A DNA stretch of 64,000 nucleotides from an uncultured Pelagibacteraceae bacterium (GTDB lineage Bacteria > Pseudomonadota > Alphaproteobacteria > Pelagibacterales > Pelagibacteraceae): contig CACMIH010000006.1 in assembly GCA_902613755.1 (NCBI GenBank), forward strand, positions 48,404 through 112,403. Reading direction: 5' to 3'. The notes under the pieces were generated by a model. That model worked only from the letters and a program-made list of their open reading frames with translations. It searched no databases and was not told the DNA's origin. Position 1 is the first letter of the stretch; each line of letters opens with the position of its first letter. Below are positions 56,088-64,000 of this stretch, one piece after another. The translations under genes were made by a program, and so were the position numbers.

Positions 56088-58124
56088 ATGATAAACATTG
56101 ATTATTTAAAAAACTTAAATGAAGCCCAAAAAGAAGCTGTTGAGCATCTTGATGGTCCCCTTTTGATTGTTGCTGGAGCTGGATCTGGAAAAACGAAAGT
56201 TTTAACCTCTAGAATTGCTAATATTATTAAAGAAAAGAAGGCCTTCCCAAATCAAATCTTAGCAGTCACATTTACAAACAAAGCCGCAAAAGAAATGCAA
56301 AATAGAGTGAGTAAAATACTTGGTTCTAGTGCAGTTGGGCTTTCTTGGCTAGGTACATTTCATTCTATTTGTGCAAAATTATTAAGAAAACATGCATCAG
56401 CAGCAAATCTTAATTCTAATTTTACTATAGTAGACACTGATGATCAGATCAGACTTATTAAAAATATATGTAAAGCAGAAAATATTGACACAAAACAATT
56501 GTCGCCAAGATTTATACTAGCAATAATTGATAGGTGGAAAAATAAAGGATTTTATCCAAATGAAGTAATAATAAATAAAAAAGATATTTATGAAAAAACA
56601 ATTCTTCCACTTTATAAAATTTATCAGCAAAAATTAACTGATTTGAATACTTGTGACTTTGGGGATCTAATTTTACATACTGTAAAAATTTTAGAAATTA
56701 ATTCTGATATAAGAGAAATATATTCAAAAAATTTTAAATATATTCTTGTGGACGAATATCAAGATACAAATTTTATTCAAAGCAAATGGTTAAATCTTCT
56801 ATCAGAAAAAAATAAAAATATATGTTGCGTTGGAGATGATGATCAATCAATTTACAGCTGGAGAGGTGCTGAAATAAAAAACTTTTTAGAATTTGATCAA
56901 GTTTATGAAAATACAAAAGTAATTAGATTGGAACAAAATTATAGATCTTCACAAAATATTTTATCTGTTGCTTCACATCTTATTTCAAATAATCAAAATA
57001 GAGTTGGCAAAACATTAATCACTACTATGGAAGAAGGTGATTTGGTTAAATTAAATTGTTTTAAAAACGGTAAAGATGAAGCAATAGGTATTTCAGACGA
57101 AATAGAAAAAAATATTAAAAAAAAATTTTCTTACAATAATATTGCAATTCTAGTAAGAGCTATTTTCCAAACACGTGAATTTGAAGAACGCTTCCTTAAA
57201 ATTGGTATGCCTTATAGAATATTAGGTGGAACAAAATTTTATGAAAGAGCTGAAATAAAAGATTGTGTTGCTTATCTTAGATTAATTTATCAAGAAAAAG
57301 ACGACCTCGCTTTTGAAAGAATTATTAACAATCCAAAAAGATCAATAGGAGATAGCACTTTAAAAAATATTCATGAATTTGCAAAAGAAAATAACTTAAA
57401 TTTAGAAAGAGCATCAATTAAAATGCTTGAACAAAATTTTATAAAACCTAGAGCTAAAATTGGTTTAAGTTTATTTATAAATTCTTTAGCAAAATGGAGA
57501 AATGACTTAATTATAAAAAAATCAAATCATATAAAGTTATTACAAATTGTCTTGGATGAATCTGGATATTCAGCGATGTTAAAAAATAAAAAAGATTTAG
57601 ATAACGAAAATAGATTAGAAAATATCAAAGAATTATTAAGTGCTATGAAAGAATTTGATAATTTAGAAAGTTTTCTAGAACATGTTTCATTGGCAACCTC
57701 AGTAGACCAAGAATGGGATGGTCAAAAAATAAATATGATGACTATGCACGCAGCAAAAGGATTGGAGTTTGATGTAGTTTTTCTTCCAGGATGGGAGGAA
57801 GGATTATTTCCTCATCAAAAATCTATTGAAGAAAAAGGGCAAAAAGGCCTAGAAGAGGAAAGGCGCTTAGCTTATGTTGGAATTACTAGAGCAAAGAAAA
57901 AAGCTATAATATCATTTTCAATGAATAGATTTTACCAAGGGGATTGGATAGATAGTATGGCTTCAAGATTTATAGATGAATTACCAGAGAAAAACATAGA
58001 GAAAAATTCGTTTTTTGATGATGAAATTAATAACGATGAGGATTTTGAATTTAATCAAGATTTTGAAATCGAGGAGAATACTAGGAGTCCTGGCTGGATA
58101 AGATATCAAAAGAGAATTAAGTGA
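56088..58124 (+). CDS. uvrD: UvrD/PcrA-type ATP-dependent DNA helicase
   Basis: 678 residues with all superfamily 1A motifs: IVAGAGSGKTKVLTSRI (Walker A), FTNKAAKEMQNRV, YILVDEYQDTN (Walker B), CVGDDDQSIYSWRGAE, RLEQNYRSSQNIL, MTMHAAKGLEFDVVFLPG and RRLAYVGITRAKKKA. It unwinds DNA 3'-5' in excision and mismatch repair. It overlaps the next gene as GTGA. Shorter than E. coli UvrD (720) but with an intact motor and an acidic C-terminus. Confidence 0.93.
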   Translation: MINIDYLKNLNEAQKEAVEHLDGPLLIVAGAGSGKTKVLTSRIANIIKEKKAFPNQILAVTFTNKAAKEMQNRVSKILGSSAVGLSWLGTFHSICAKLLRKHASAANLNSNFTIVDTDDQIRLIKNICKAENIDTKQLSPRFILAIIDRWKNKGFYPNEVIINKKDIYEKTILPLYKIYQQKLTDLNTCDFGDLILHTVKILEINSDIREIYSKNFKYILVDEYQDTNFIQSKWLNLLSEKNKNICCVGDDDQSIYSWRGAEIKNFLEFDQVYENTKVIRLEQNYRSSQNILSVASHLISNNQNRVGKTLITTMEEGDLVKLNCFKNGKDEAIGISDEIEKNIKKKFSYNNIAILVRAIFQTREFEERFLKIGMPYRILGGTKFYERAEIKDCVAYLRLIYQEKDDLAFERIINNPKRSIGDSTLKNIHEFAKENNLNLERASIKMLEQNFIKPRAKIGLSLFINSLAKWRNDLIIKKSNHIKLLQIVLDESGYSAMLKNKKDLDNENRLENIKELLSAMKEFDNLESFLEHVSLATSVDQEWDGQKINMMTMHAAKGLEFDVVFLPGWEEGLFPHQKSIEEKGQKGLEEERRLAYVGITRAKKKAIISFSMNRFYQGDWIDSMASRFIDELPEKNIEKNSFFDDEINNDEDFEFNQDFEIEENTRSPGWIRYQKRIK

Positions 58125-59815
58125 AAGAATACATAAAAATATTAAGAAACAAATTTAAAAAATATGACATAGACGGATATGTAATACCAAAAAATGATGA
58201 TTTTTTTACTGAATACTCAAAAATTAATCGATTAAAGATTATATCAAATTTCACTGGTTCAGCTGGATTAGCGATAATATTAAGAAATAAAAACTATTTG
58301 TTTACAGATGGCAGATACACAATACAAAGTCAAATTGAATGTGGAAAAAATTTTGAAATTTATGGATTTGAAAAATTAATAAATTGTAATTTATTTAAAA
58401 ATCTAAACATAGGTATTGATCCTAAATTATTTACAAATACTCAAATAAAAAAAATTTTTTTAAAAAATAATAGAATTAAATACATAAAAAATAATCTAAT
58501 TGATGAGATTAAAAAACAACAAAAAAATATTTCCATGCCTTTTTTTTCATTGGATAAAAAAATTGTTGGCGAGAGTGTTAATTCTAAAATTAAAAGAATA
58601 TCAAAATATCTTAAAAAAAAAGGATCAGATTACATCTTTGTAAGTGCACCAGAAAATGTTGCTTGGATACTAAATATAAGAGGTGGAGATAGTCCAAATA
58701 GTCCAGTTCCCAATTCTAGACTAATAATAAGTAAATCAAATAAAATACTACTAATAAGTAAAATAGAAAAATGTAAAAAATTAATTAAAAATAAATTTCT
58801 AAAATCAAATCAAATTATAGATATTGATAAATTTCCAAAAGAAATATTAAAACTTAATGGAAAGAGTTTCATCATTGATGATAAATCATGTTCAATATTT
58901 TTTGAAAACTTAATCAAATCGAAATTTAAGATTAAAAGCAAAGAAGACCCTACTTATTTAATGAAAGCAATTAAAAATAAATCTGAGATTAATAATATGA
59001 TAAATAGTCATATTCTTGATGGTGTTGCTTTAACAAAATTTATTTATTGGATTAAAAATATTAATAAAAAAAAAATTAATGAAGTTCAGGCAGTTAAAAA
59101 ATTAGAAAGATTTAGAAAAATGAATAAAAGTTTTCTTTATCCTAGTTTTGATACGATTGCAGGCTCTGGAAAAAATGGAGCAATTGTTCATTACCGAGCT
59201 AATAAAAAAAATTGTAGAGTCATCAATAAAAAAGATATTTTTTTATGCGACTCTGGGGGGCAGTATAAATATGGTACAACTGATGTAACAAGAACACTTT
59301 GTTTTTCCAAACAAAACCAAAAAATAAAAAATATTTTTACTAAAGTTTTAAAGGGTCATATCGCTGTTGCTACAACTAATATCAACAAAGATAATACTGG
59401 TAAAAAAATTGATAAAAGAGCTAGAAAATTTTTATTAGAAAGTAATTTAGATTATGCACATGGAACAGGTCACGGAGTAGGTTTTTTCCTTAATGTTCAT
59501 GAAGGGCCACAATCAATAACAAAAATAAATAATGTTGAAATAAAAAAAGGTATGATTTTAAGCAATGAGCCTGGATATTATAAAAAAAATAAATATGGAA
59601 TACGTATTGAAAATTTAATTTATGTAGATAAAAAAAATAAAAAATTATTTTTCAAAAATCTAACAATGGTTCCTATTGAAAAAGATTTAATCAATTTTAA
59701 TTTATTAACTGATTTTGAGAAAAACTATCTTTTTAATTATCATTTAAATGTTTATTCAAAGATATCTAAGTACCTAAAACAAAAAGAAAGAAGGTGGTTA
59801 GCTAGTTTTATTTAG
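58121..59815 (+). CDS. pepP: Xaa-Pro aminopeptidase P (M24B)
   Basis: 564 residues, GTG start overlapping the helicase stop. Two creatinase-like N-terminal domains precede the pita-bread catalytic domain with FLCDSGGQYKYGTTDVTRT (metal Asp pair), AHGTGHGVGFFLNVHEGPQ (His), LSNEPGYYKKNKYGIRIENL (Glu pair). It releases N-terminal residues before proline. The length fits the three-domain aminopeptidase P class. The 3' end overlaps ligA (convergent) by 18 bases. Confidence 0.92.
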   Translation: MKEYIKILRNKFKKYDIDGYVIPKNDDFFTEYSKINRLKIISNFTGSAGLAIILRNKNYLFTDGRYTIQSQIECGKNFEIYGFEKLINCNLFKNLNIGIDPKLFTNTQIKKIFLKNNRIKYIKNNLIDEIKKQQKNISMPFFSLDKKIVGESVNSKIKRISKYLKKKGSDYIFVSAPENVAWILNIRGGDSPNSPVPNSRLIISKSNKILLISKIEKCKKLIKNKFLKSNQIIDIDKFPKEILKLNGKSFIIDDKSCSIFFENLIKSKFKIKSKEDPTYLMKAIKNKSEINNMINSHILDGVALTKFIYWIKNINKKKINEVQAVKKLERFRKMNKSFLYPSFDTIAGSGKNGAIVHYRANKKNCRVINKKDIFLCDSGGQYKYGTTDVTRTLCFSKQNQKIKNIFTKVLKGHIAVATTNINKDNTGKKIDKRARKFLLESNLDYAHGTGHGVGFFLNVHEGPQSITKINNVEIKKGMILSNEPGYYKKNKYGIRIENLIYVDKKNKKLFFKNLTMVPIEKDLINFNLLTDFEKNYLFNYHLNVYSKISKYLKQKERRWLASFI

Positions 59816-61828
59816 CATTTTCAAAAATTCATCTTGATCAATAATTTTAATCTTGAGATGCTTGGCATTTTCTACTTTTCTTTTAGTTGGTTTCTCTCCG
59901 GTAATTAAATAATTTAATTTATTTGATACACTGCTTACAGTTATACCTGAATTTTCTTCAATAAGTGATTTAACTTCAGCTCTACTAATTCCGTTTAATT
60001 TGCCAGTGACCAAAAATGATTTATCTTTTAGTAATCCATTTTTTTTTTTATTAGTAGCATTTTTTATTATTAGGGTTTTTGATAATTCATTTAAAACTTT
60101 GACATTTATTTCATTTTCAAAAAAACTTTTAATAGAATTTATTTGTGTCTCTCCAATCCCATCAATATTCAATAAATCGTCGTAATTATTTTTTTTTTGC
60201 AAATTTTGGAAATTTTTAAGGGAAATAAAGTGTCTGGATAAAAGTTTGGCATTTTCTAATCCTATATGCCTTATACCCAAAGAATATATAAATCTTTCTA
60301 AAGAAAGATTTTTTTTTTGATCAATAGAATATTTTAAATTTTCTGAAGATAATTTACCCCAACCGTCAAGTTTTTCGATCTTCTTAAAATTTAATTTAAA
60401 AATATCTTGAGGATATTTAATTAAATTTAATTGCCAAAAGCTTTCAACAATTTTTTTTCCAAATCCATCTATATTTAAAGCCTCTTTAGACACAAAATGT
60501 TTTAATTTTTCAATTGAAATTTTATTACAAAAATAACCTTCGCTTGAACATCTTCTAACTGCATCAGTTTTTTTTGTAATCTTATTAAATTCTTTAATTG
60601 TTTTTGAGCCACAAGAAGGACATTTATTTGGAAATATAAATTTTGTACTTTCTTTTGGTCTTTTATTTTTATCAACTGAAAGAATATGCGGGATTACATC
60701 ACCTGCTCTTTCAACTGTAACTGTATCACCAATTCTTATATCTTTACGCTCAATTTCATCTTCGTTATGTAAAGTTGCATTTGAAACTAAAACACCACCA
60801 ATATTAATTGGTTTTATTTTGGCTACTGGAGTCAAAGCTCCTGTTCTTCCAATTTGAATATCTATATCTAAAATTTTGGAGATAGCTTTATTTGATGAAA
60901 ATTTATGTGCAATTGCCCATCTAGGCGCATTTGCCACGTATCCTAATCTTTTTTGAAGTGAAAACTCATTAACCTTATATACAATACCATCTATATCAAA
61001 ATCTAAATTTGTCCTTTGTCTTTCAACATCATTATAATTTTTAATCAAATTTTTTATTCCTAAAATTAATCTATTCATATGGTTAGTTTTAAAACCCCAT
61101 TCTGATAATTTTTTAAGAAATTCAAATTGATTTTCTACATTTAATCCTTTTTGAAAGCCAAAGGTATAAGCAATGAATTTTAATGGAATTTTTTTTGTGT
61201 CCTGAGGATTTTTTTGTCTTAAAGTACCTGATGCAGCATTTCTTGGATTTGCAAATTTTTCTTTTAAATTTTCAAAATCACTGTTTTGTATAAAAACTTC
61301 ACCTCTAATATCAATTTCCTCAGGAAAATCTTTTGAGACAATTTCTTTTGGTATATCTTCTATTGTTAATAAATTTGCAGTAATGTCTTCTCCTTCTTTA
61401 CCATCTCCCCTGGATAATCCTTTTGTTAGTCTACCATTAATATAAGTTAAAGAAGCTGAAATACCGTCTATTTTTGGTTCAGCAGTATAATAGATTAAAA
61501 AATTATCTTTTTTAGATAAGAAATTTAATATTTTTTTTTCAAAATTTAACAGATCTTCTTCAGTAAAAGCGTTTGATAAGGATAGCATTGGGTTTTTGTG
61601 TAAAACTTTTTTAAAATTTTTTGATGGTTTAAACCCAACTGTATTTGATGGTGAAAACTTTGAACTAAGAAAATTATAATTTTTTTCTAATTCAATTATT
61701 TTAAGTTTTAATTTATCATATTCTTGATCAGATACTTTTGGATTATTTCTATCATAATAATCTTTATTATATTTCTTAATTAAATTAATTTGAGATTCGT
61801 ATAATTTCTTAATTTCTTTTTTTTCCAT
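59798..61828 (-). CDS. ligA: NAD-dependent DNA ligase
   Basis: 676 residues. The Ia domain starts the protein, then the adenylation-site Lys in YYTAEPKIDGISASLTYING, SRGDGKEGEDITANL, RNAASGTLRQ, the Cys4 zinc finger CPSCGSKTI...RRCSSEGYFC, helix-hairpin-helix repeats and a C-terminal BRCT domain (DKSFLVTGKLNGISRAEVKSL). It seals nicks in replication and repair. It is 2 bases after bamD. recN, which often lies between these two genes in alphaproteobacteria, is missing. Confidence 0.97.
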   Translation of the reverse strand: MEKKEIKKLYESQINLIKKYNKDYYDRNNPKVSDQEYDKLKLKIIELEKNYNFLSSKFSPSNTVGFKPSKNFKKVLHKNPMLSLSNAFTEEDLLNFEKKILNFLSKKDNFLIYYTAEPKIDGISASLTYINGRLTKGLSRGDGKEGEDITANLLTIEDIPKEIVSKDFPEEIDIRGEVFIQNSDFENLKEKFANPRNAASGTLRQKNPQDTKKIPLKFIAYTFGFQKGLNVENQFEFLKKLSEWGFKTNHMNRLILGIKNLIKNYNDVERQRTNLDFDIDGIVYKVNEFSLQKRLGYVANAPRWAIAHKFSSNKAISKILDIDIQIGRTGALTPVAKIKPINIGGVLVSNATLHNEDEIERKDIRIGDTVTVERAGDVIPHILSVDKNKRPKESTKFIFPNKCPSCGSKTIKEFNKITKKTDAVRRCSSEGYFCNKISIEKLKHFVSKEALNIDGFGKKIVESFWQLNLIKYPQDIFKLNFKKIEKLDGWGKLSSENLKYSIDQKKNLSLERFIYSLGIRHIGLENAKLLSRHFISLKNFQNLQKKNNYDDLLNIDGIGETQINSIKSFFENEINVKVLNELSKTLIIKNATNKKKNGLLKDKSFLVTGKLNGISRAEVKSLIEENSGITVSSVSNKLNYLITGEKPTKRKVENAKHLKIKIIDQDEFLKMLNKTS

Positions 61829-61829
61829 T

Positions 61830-62669
61830 TCATTCCAATAAAGATTTAATTTTTTTTATAATATTGTTTGTTTTTTTGTTTTTTTTAGAATTTTCTTGTG
61901 AAATTTTTTTATATTTTTCGTTAAAAACACTATAGGACATTTCATACCATTTAGACGATTGATAATTATATCCTAATAACTTTGCATATTTTTTCGCTTC
62001 TTCATTTAATCCTAAAATATAATGAATCTCTACCAATCTATGTAGGGCCTCTTCAGCATATATTGTTTGATCAAAATCGTCTATAACAGTTCTAAATCTA
62101 TTAATTGATGCTATCCATTTTTTTTTATCAAAATAATACCTTCCTACATACATTTCTTTAGAGGCAAGAATATCATCAATCAAATTCAATTTAAATTCTG
62201 CATCTATTGCGTATTCAGTATTTGGATATTTTTTAATTAAAATTTTAAATGTTTCTTTAGCATTAATAATTGATTGTAAGTCCTTTTTTTCATCAACTAT
62301 TTGCTCGTAATAAGAAATACCTAGCAAATAATAAACATAAGGAATATCTCTGTGATTAGGATAAACTCTTAAAAATCTTTCTAACTCTGCTACTGCATCA
62401 CCATAGTAATCTAATTTATAATAGGCGTATGCCGCCATTAATGCAGATTTTGGTGCCCAATCAGATTGAGGAAATAAAATCTCTGCCTCATTAAATTTTT
62501 TTGCAGCATACAATACATCATTTAGCTCTAAGGCTTTTTTTCCTTCTTTGTAAGCTTCTAACACTTGAAGTTCTAAACTTTTTTCCTCTATTACAGATTT
62601 TTTAATTTCATTAGACGAACAAGAAACTAAAAAAATAAATATTAACAATAAAAAAAAATTACGATTCAT
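61830..62669 (-). CDS. bamD: Outer-membrane assembly lipoprotein BamD
   Basis: 279 residues. A lipoprotein signal peptide ends with the lipobox LVSCSSNE (Cys17). Five TPR-like repeats follow: YKEGKKALELNDVLYAAKKF, ALMAAYAYYKLDYYGDAV, VYYLLGISYYEQI, PNTEYAIDAEFKLNLIDDIL and AEEALHRLVEIHYILGLN. It is part of the BAM complex that inserts beta-barrel proteins. Leftward, with lpxC 55 bases upstream and ligA directly downstream. Confidence 0.93.
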   Translation of the reverse strand: MNRNFFLLLIFIFLVSCSSNEIKKSVIEEKSLELQVLEAYKEGKKALELNDVLYAAKKFNEAEILFPQSDWAPKSALMAAYAYYKLDYYGDAVAELERFLRVYPNHRDIPYVYYLLGISYYEQIVDEKKDLQSIINAKETFKILIKKYPNTEYAIDAEFKLNLIDDILASKEMYVGRYYFDKKKWIASINRFRTVIDDFDQTIYAEEALHRLVEIHYILGLNEEAKKYAKLLGYNYQSSKWYEMSYSVFNEKYKKISQENSKKNKKTNNIIKKIKSLLE

Positions 62670-62723
62670 ACTTAATTTATACTTAGTTAGAAGGGAATTT
62701 AAAAGTTATCTTTATGTTTTAGC

Positions 62724-63644
62724 TTAAGCTATTGATCTTAATAAATTTCTATTTATCAGCGTATGCGGAAGATTCTTTTCTTTTATTTCTAAAATCGAGA
62801 AATTTTCTTTTTTCTCAAAAACTTTTCTCAATAATTGATTGGTCAAGTAATGCCCCCCTTGAGAACATTGAATTGAAGCTATGATTCTATATCCTGATGT
62901 GTAAAGATCTCCAATACAATCTAATATCTTGTGGTTTACAAATTCTCTTTCATTTCTTAAACCTTCCTTATTTAAAATTTTTTCATCTTTTACAACAATA
63001 GCGTTTTCTAGGCTTCCTCCTTTAGCTAGACCTTTTTTTTTAATCAATTCTATATCTTCAAACAAACAATAAGTTCTAGAATTATAAATATCTAATAAAT
63101 CATCTTCATAAACTTTAACTTTATTTCTTTGATTGCCTATAATTTTATTTTTGTATTTTAGCTCAAAATCAATATCCAAACTTAATGTAGATGGTTTAAT
63201 AGTTATAAATCTATCTCCATCAGTAAAATTTACTTCCTTGTTTATTTTAATTACTTTAATTGGTGCTTCACTAATTTTTATTCCAATCGAAACAATTTTA
63301 TTAATAAATTCTTTTGCAGAGCCATCCAATATTGGGACTTCTTGATTATCTATCTCAATTAAAGCATTGTCTATTCCTAAACCAAATAATGCGCCCATTA
63401 AATGTTCTATTGTTGATATTTTAACACCAAAATCATTTTCTATAGTAGTATTCAAAGCTGTATTGGTCACATTCATAAAGTTTGGATAAACTAAATTGTT
63501 TGTTTTCAAGTCTATCCTTTTAAAAACAATACCAAAATTAGGTTCTGCGGGCTTAATTACAACATTAACATTGAGACCGCTATGAAGCGCCACTCCACTA
63601 AAGGATATTTTTTGTTTAACAGTTTTTTGAGTTAGATATGACAC
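62724..63644 (-). CDS. lpxC: UDP-3-O-acyl-N-acetylglucosamine deacetylase
   Basis: 306 residues. The zinc and catalytic motifs are STIEHLMGALFGLGIDNALI (His), NEREFVNHKILDCIGDLYTS (His and Asp) and GGHYLTNQLLRKV (His). It makes the committed deacetylation of lipid A synthesis. The neighbour order with bamD is typical. The 64-base gap upstream to the edge ORF is AT-rich. No ftsZ is seen on this side within the window. Confidence 0.96.
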   Translation of the reverse strand: MSYLTQKTVKQKISFSGVALHSGLNVNVVIKPAEPNFGIVFKRIDLKTNNLVYPNFMNVTNTALNTTIENDFGVKISTIEHLMGALFGLGIDNALIEIDNQEVPILDGSAKEFINKIVSIGIKISEAPIKVIKINKEVNFTDGDRFITIKPSTLSLDIDFELKYKNKIIGNQRNKVKVYEDDLLDIYNSRTYCLFEDIELIKKKGLAKGGSLENAIVVKDEKILNKEGLRNEREFVNHKILDCIGDLYTSGYRIIASIQCSQGGHYLTNQLLRKVFEKKENFSILEIKEKNLPHTLINRNLLRSIA

Positions 63645-63708
63645 ATCTAACTATTAATTTGAAAATATTAAAATATAAAAACAACTAATGTTACCAGAAA
63701 AAACAAAA

Positions 63709-63993
63709 CTAACTAAATAGTTGAAAAAATTTTTCAAAAATACCGTATTTTTTTAACGTTTTTGGTACCAAAATTACTTCATTGGAATTATATCCATTTT
63801 TAACTTTATGTAACATGGTTGAAAATTCAAAATTATCTTCTTCAAATAATTTTAAAATATAATTTAAATCTAAATATCTAACTATTTCAATTTGATATTT
63901 ATCTAAAATCCTATCTAACTCTAAAACAAGCTGATTAGAAATAATAATGAAATTTAATTCAGTACATAAATGATCGCTATTTAAATTTTTCAT
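63709..63993 (-). CDS. Edge ORF, possible C-terminus of a divergent FtsA-like protein
   Basis: 94 residues from the ATG at 63993, but the frame stays open (TTT, AAA) to the window edge, so the start may be beyond it. The run NFEFSTMLHKVKNGYN followed by a Lys-rich, aromatic tail (KKYGIFEKFFQLFS) resembles the last strand-helix and amphipathic membrane tip of FtsA. The usual TGGG loop before it would here be IISNQ, so ATP binding is doubtful. The position next to lpxC is where ftsA-ftsZ genes usually stand. The identification is a hypothesis. Confidence 0.35.
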   Translation of the reverse strand: MKNLNSDHLCTELNFIIISNQLVLELDRILDKYQIEIVRYLDLNYILKLFEEDNFEFSTMLHKVKNGYNSNEVILVPKTLKKYGIFEKFFQLFS

Positions 63994-64000
63994 AAATTTT

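Noticed and set aside
1..64000. CRISPR array, prophage, insertion sequence or integrase
   Set aside because: No regularly spaced repeats, transposase, integrase or phage structural genes were seen anywhere in the window.

Overview
The window looks like a chromosomal segment of a streamlined marine alphaproteobacterium, most probably a member of the SAR11 clade (Pelagibacterales). The evidence is the very AT-rich DNA, almost no intergenic space, many short start/stop overlaps, a proteorhodopsin, a tandem glycine riboswitch, TRAP transport, and alphaproteobacterial gene neighbours (guaB-guaA, pssA-psd, lpxC-bamD-ligA). The clade is inferred from gene content and style, because no rRNA lies in the window.

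Layout. 1-4.7 kb: a tandem glycine riboswitch whose gene lies off the left edge, an EamA transporter, the 5-oxoprolinase genes pxpC-pxpB facing pxpA, a TPR protein and a TerC-family membrane protein. 4.7-12 kb: a leftward block with panB, gloA, guaA, a TPR protein, a guaB that lacks its CBS module, rlmE, a GT-A-like protein, pssA and psd. 12-20.5 kb: icd, alaS, recA, a TolC-type channel, a D-glycerate kinase-like protein and small GFA and VOC proteins. 20.6-27.2 kb: a umuDC SOS-polymerase pair followed by a complete urease operon (ureDABCEFG). 27.2-36.4 kb: an accessory-looking catabolic block with a BKACE enzyme, an MhpA-like flavin monooxygenase, an extradiol-type dioxygenase, an FAH-family enzyme, a split TRAP transporter, a GFA protein and a formylglycine-type sulfatase. 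36.4-39 kb: a Tat-exported DUF1501 protein paired with DUF1800. 39-42 kb: GT2 plus a GT39-like glycosyltransferase, then a DksA-like regulator followed by two tiny translationally coupled membrane proteins. 42-46 kb: GST, ferredoxin reductase, ferredoxin, a desaturase and a blue-tuned proteorhodopsin with a strong terminator. 46-54.6 kb: prpE, an SMR transporter, dihydroorotase, ygfZ, a small membrane protein, tRNA-Leu(GAG), nadA, nadC, a MazG-like pyrophosphohydrolase and fumC. 54.6-64 kb: an AsmA-like protein, a UvrD-type helicase, aminopeptidase P, ligA, bamD, lpxC and an ORF running off the right edge that may be the C-terminus of a divergent FtsA-like protein.

How it works together. The window holds housekeeping functions (purine, pyrimidine and NAD synthesis, phosphatidylethanolamine synthesis, TCA steps, DNA repair and ligation, lipid A) with strap-on ecological modules: light-driven proton pumping, urea hydrolysis, glutathione- or pyroglutamate-type salvage, and a possible aromatic or sulfate-ester catabolic island. 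The most unusual items are the CBS-less IMP dehydrogenase, the catabolic island with a divergent TRAP system, the DUF1501/DUF1800 pair in which only one partner has a Tat signal, the ATGA-coupled pair of mini membrane proteins after dksA, the perfect palindrome over the proteorhodopsin promoter region, and the edge ORF in the ftsZ position next to lpxC.
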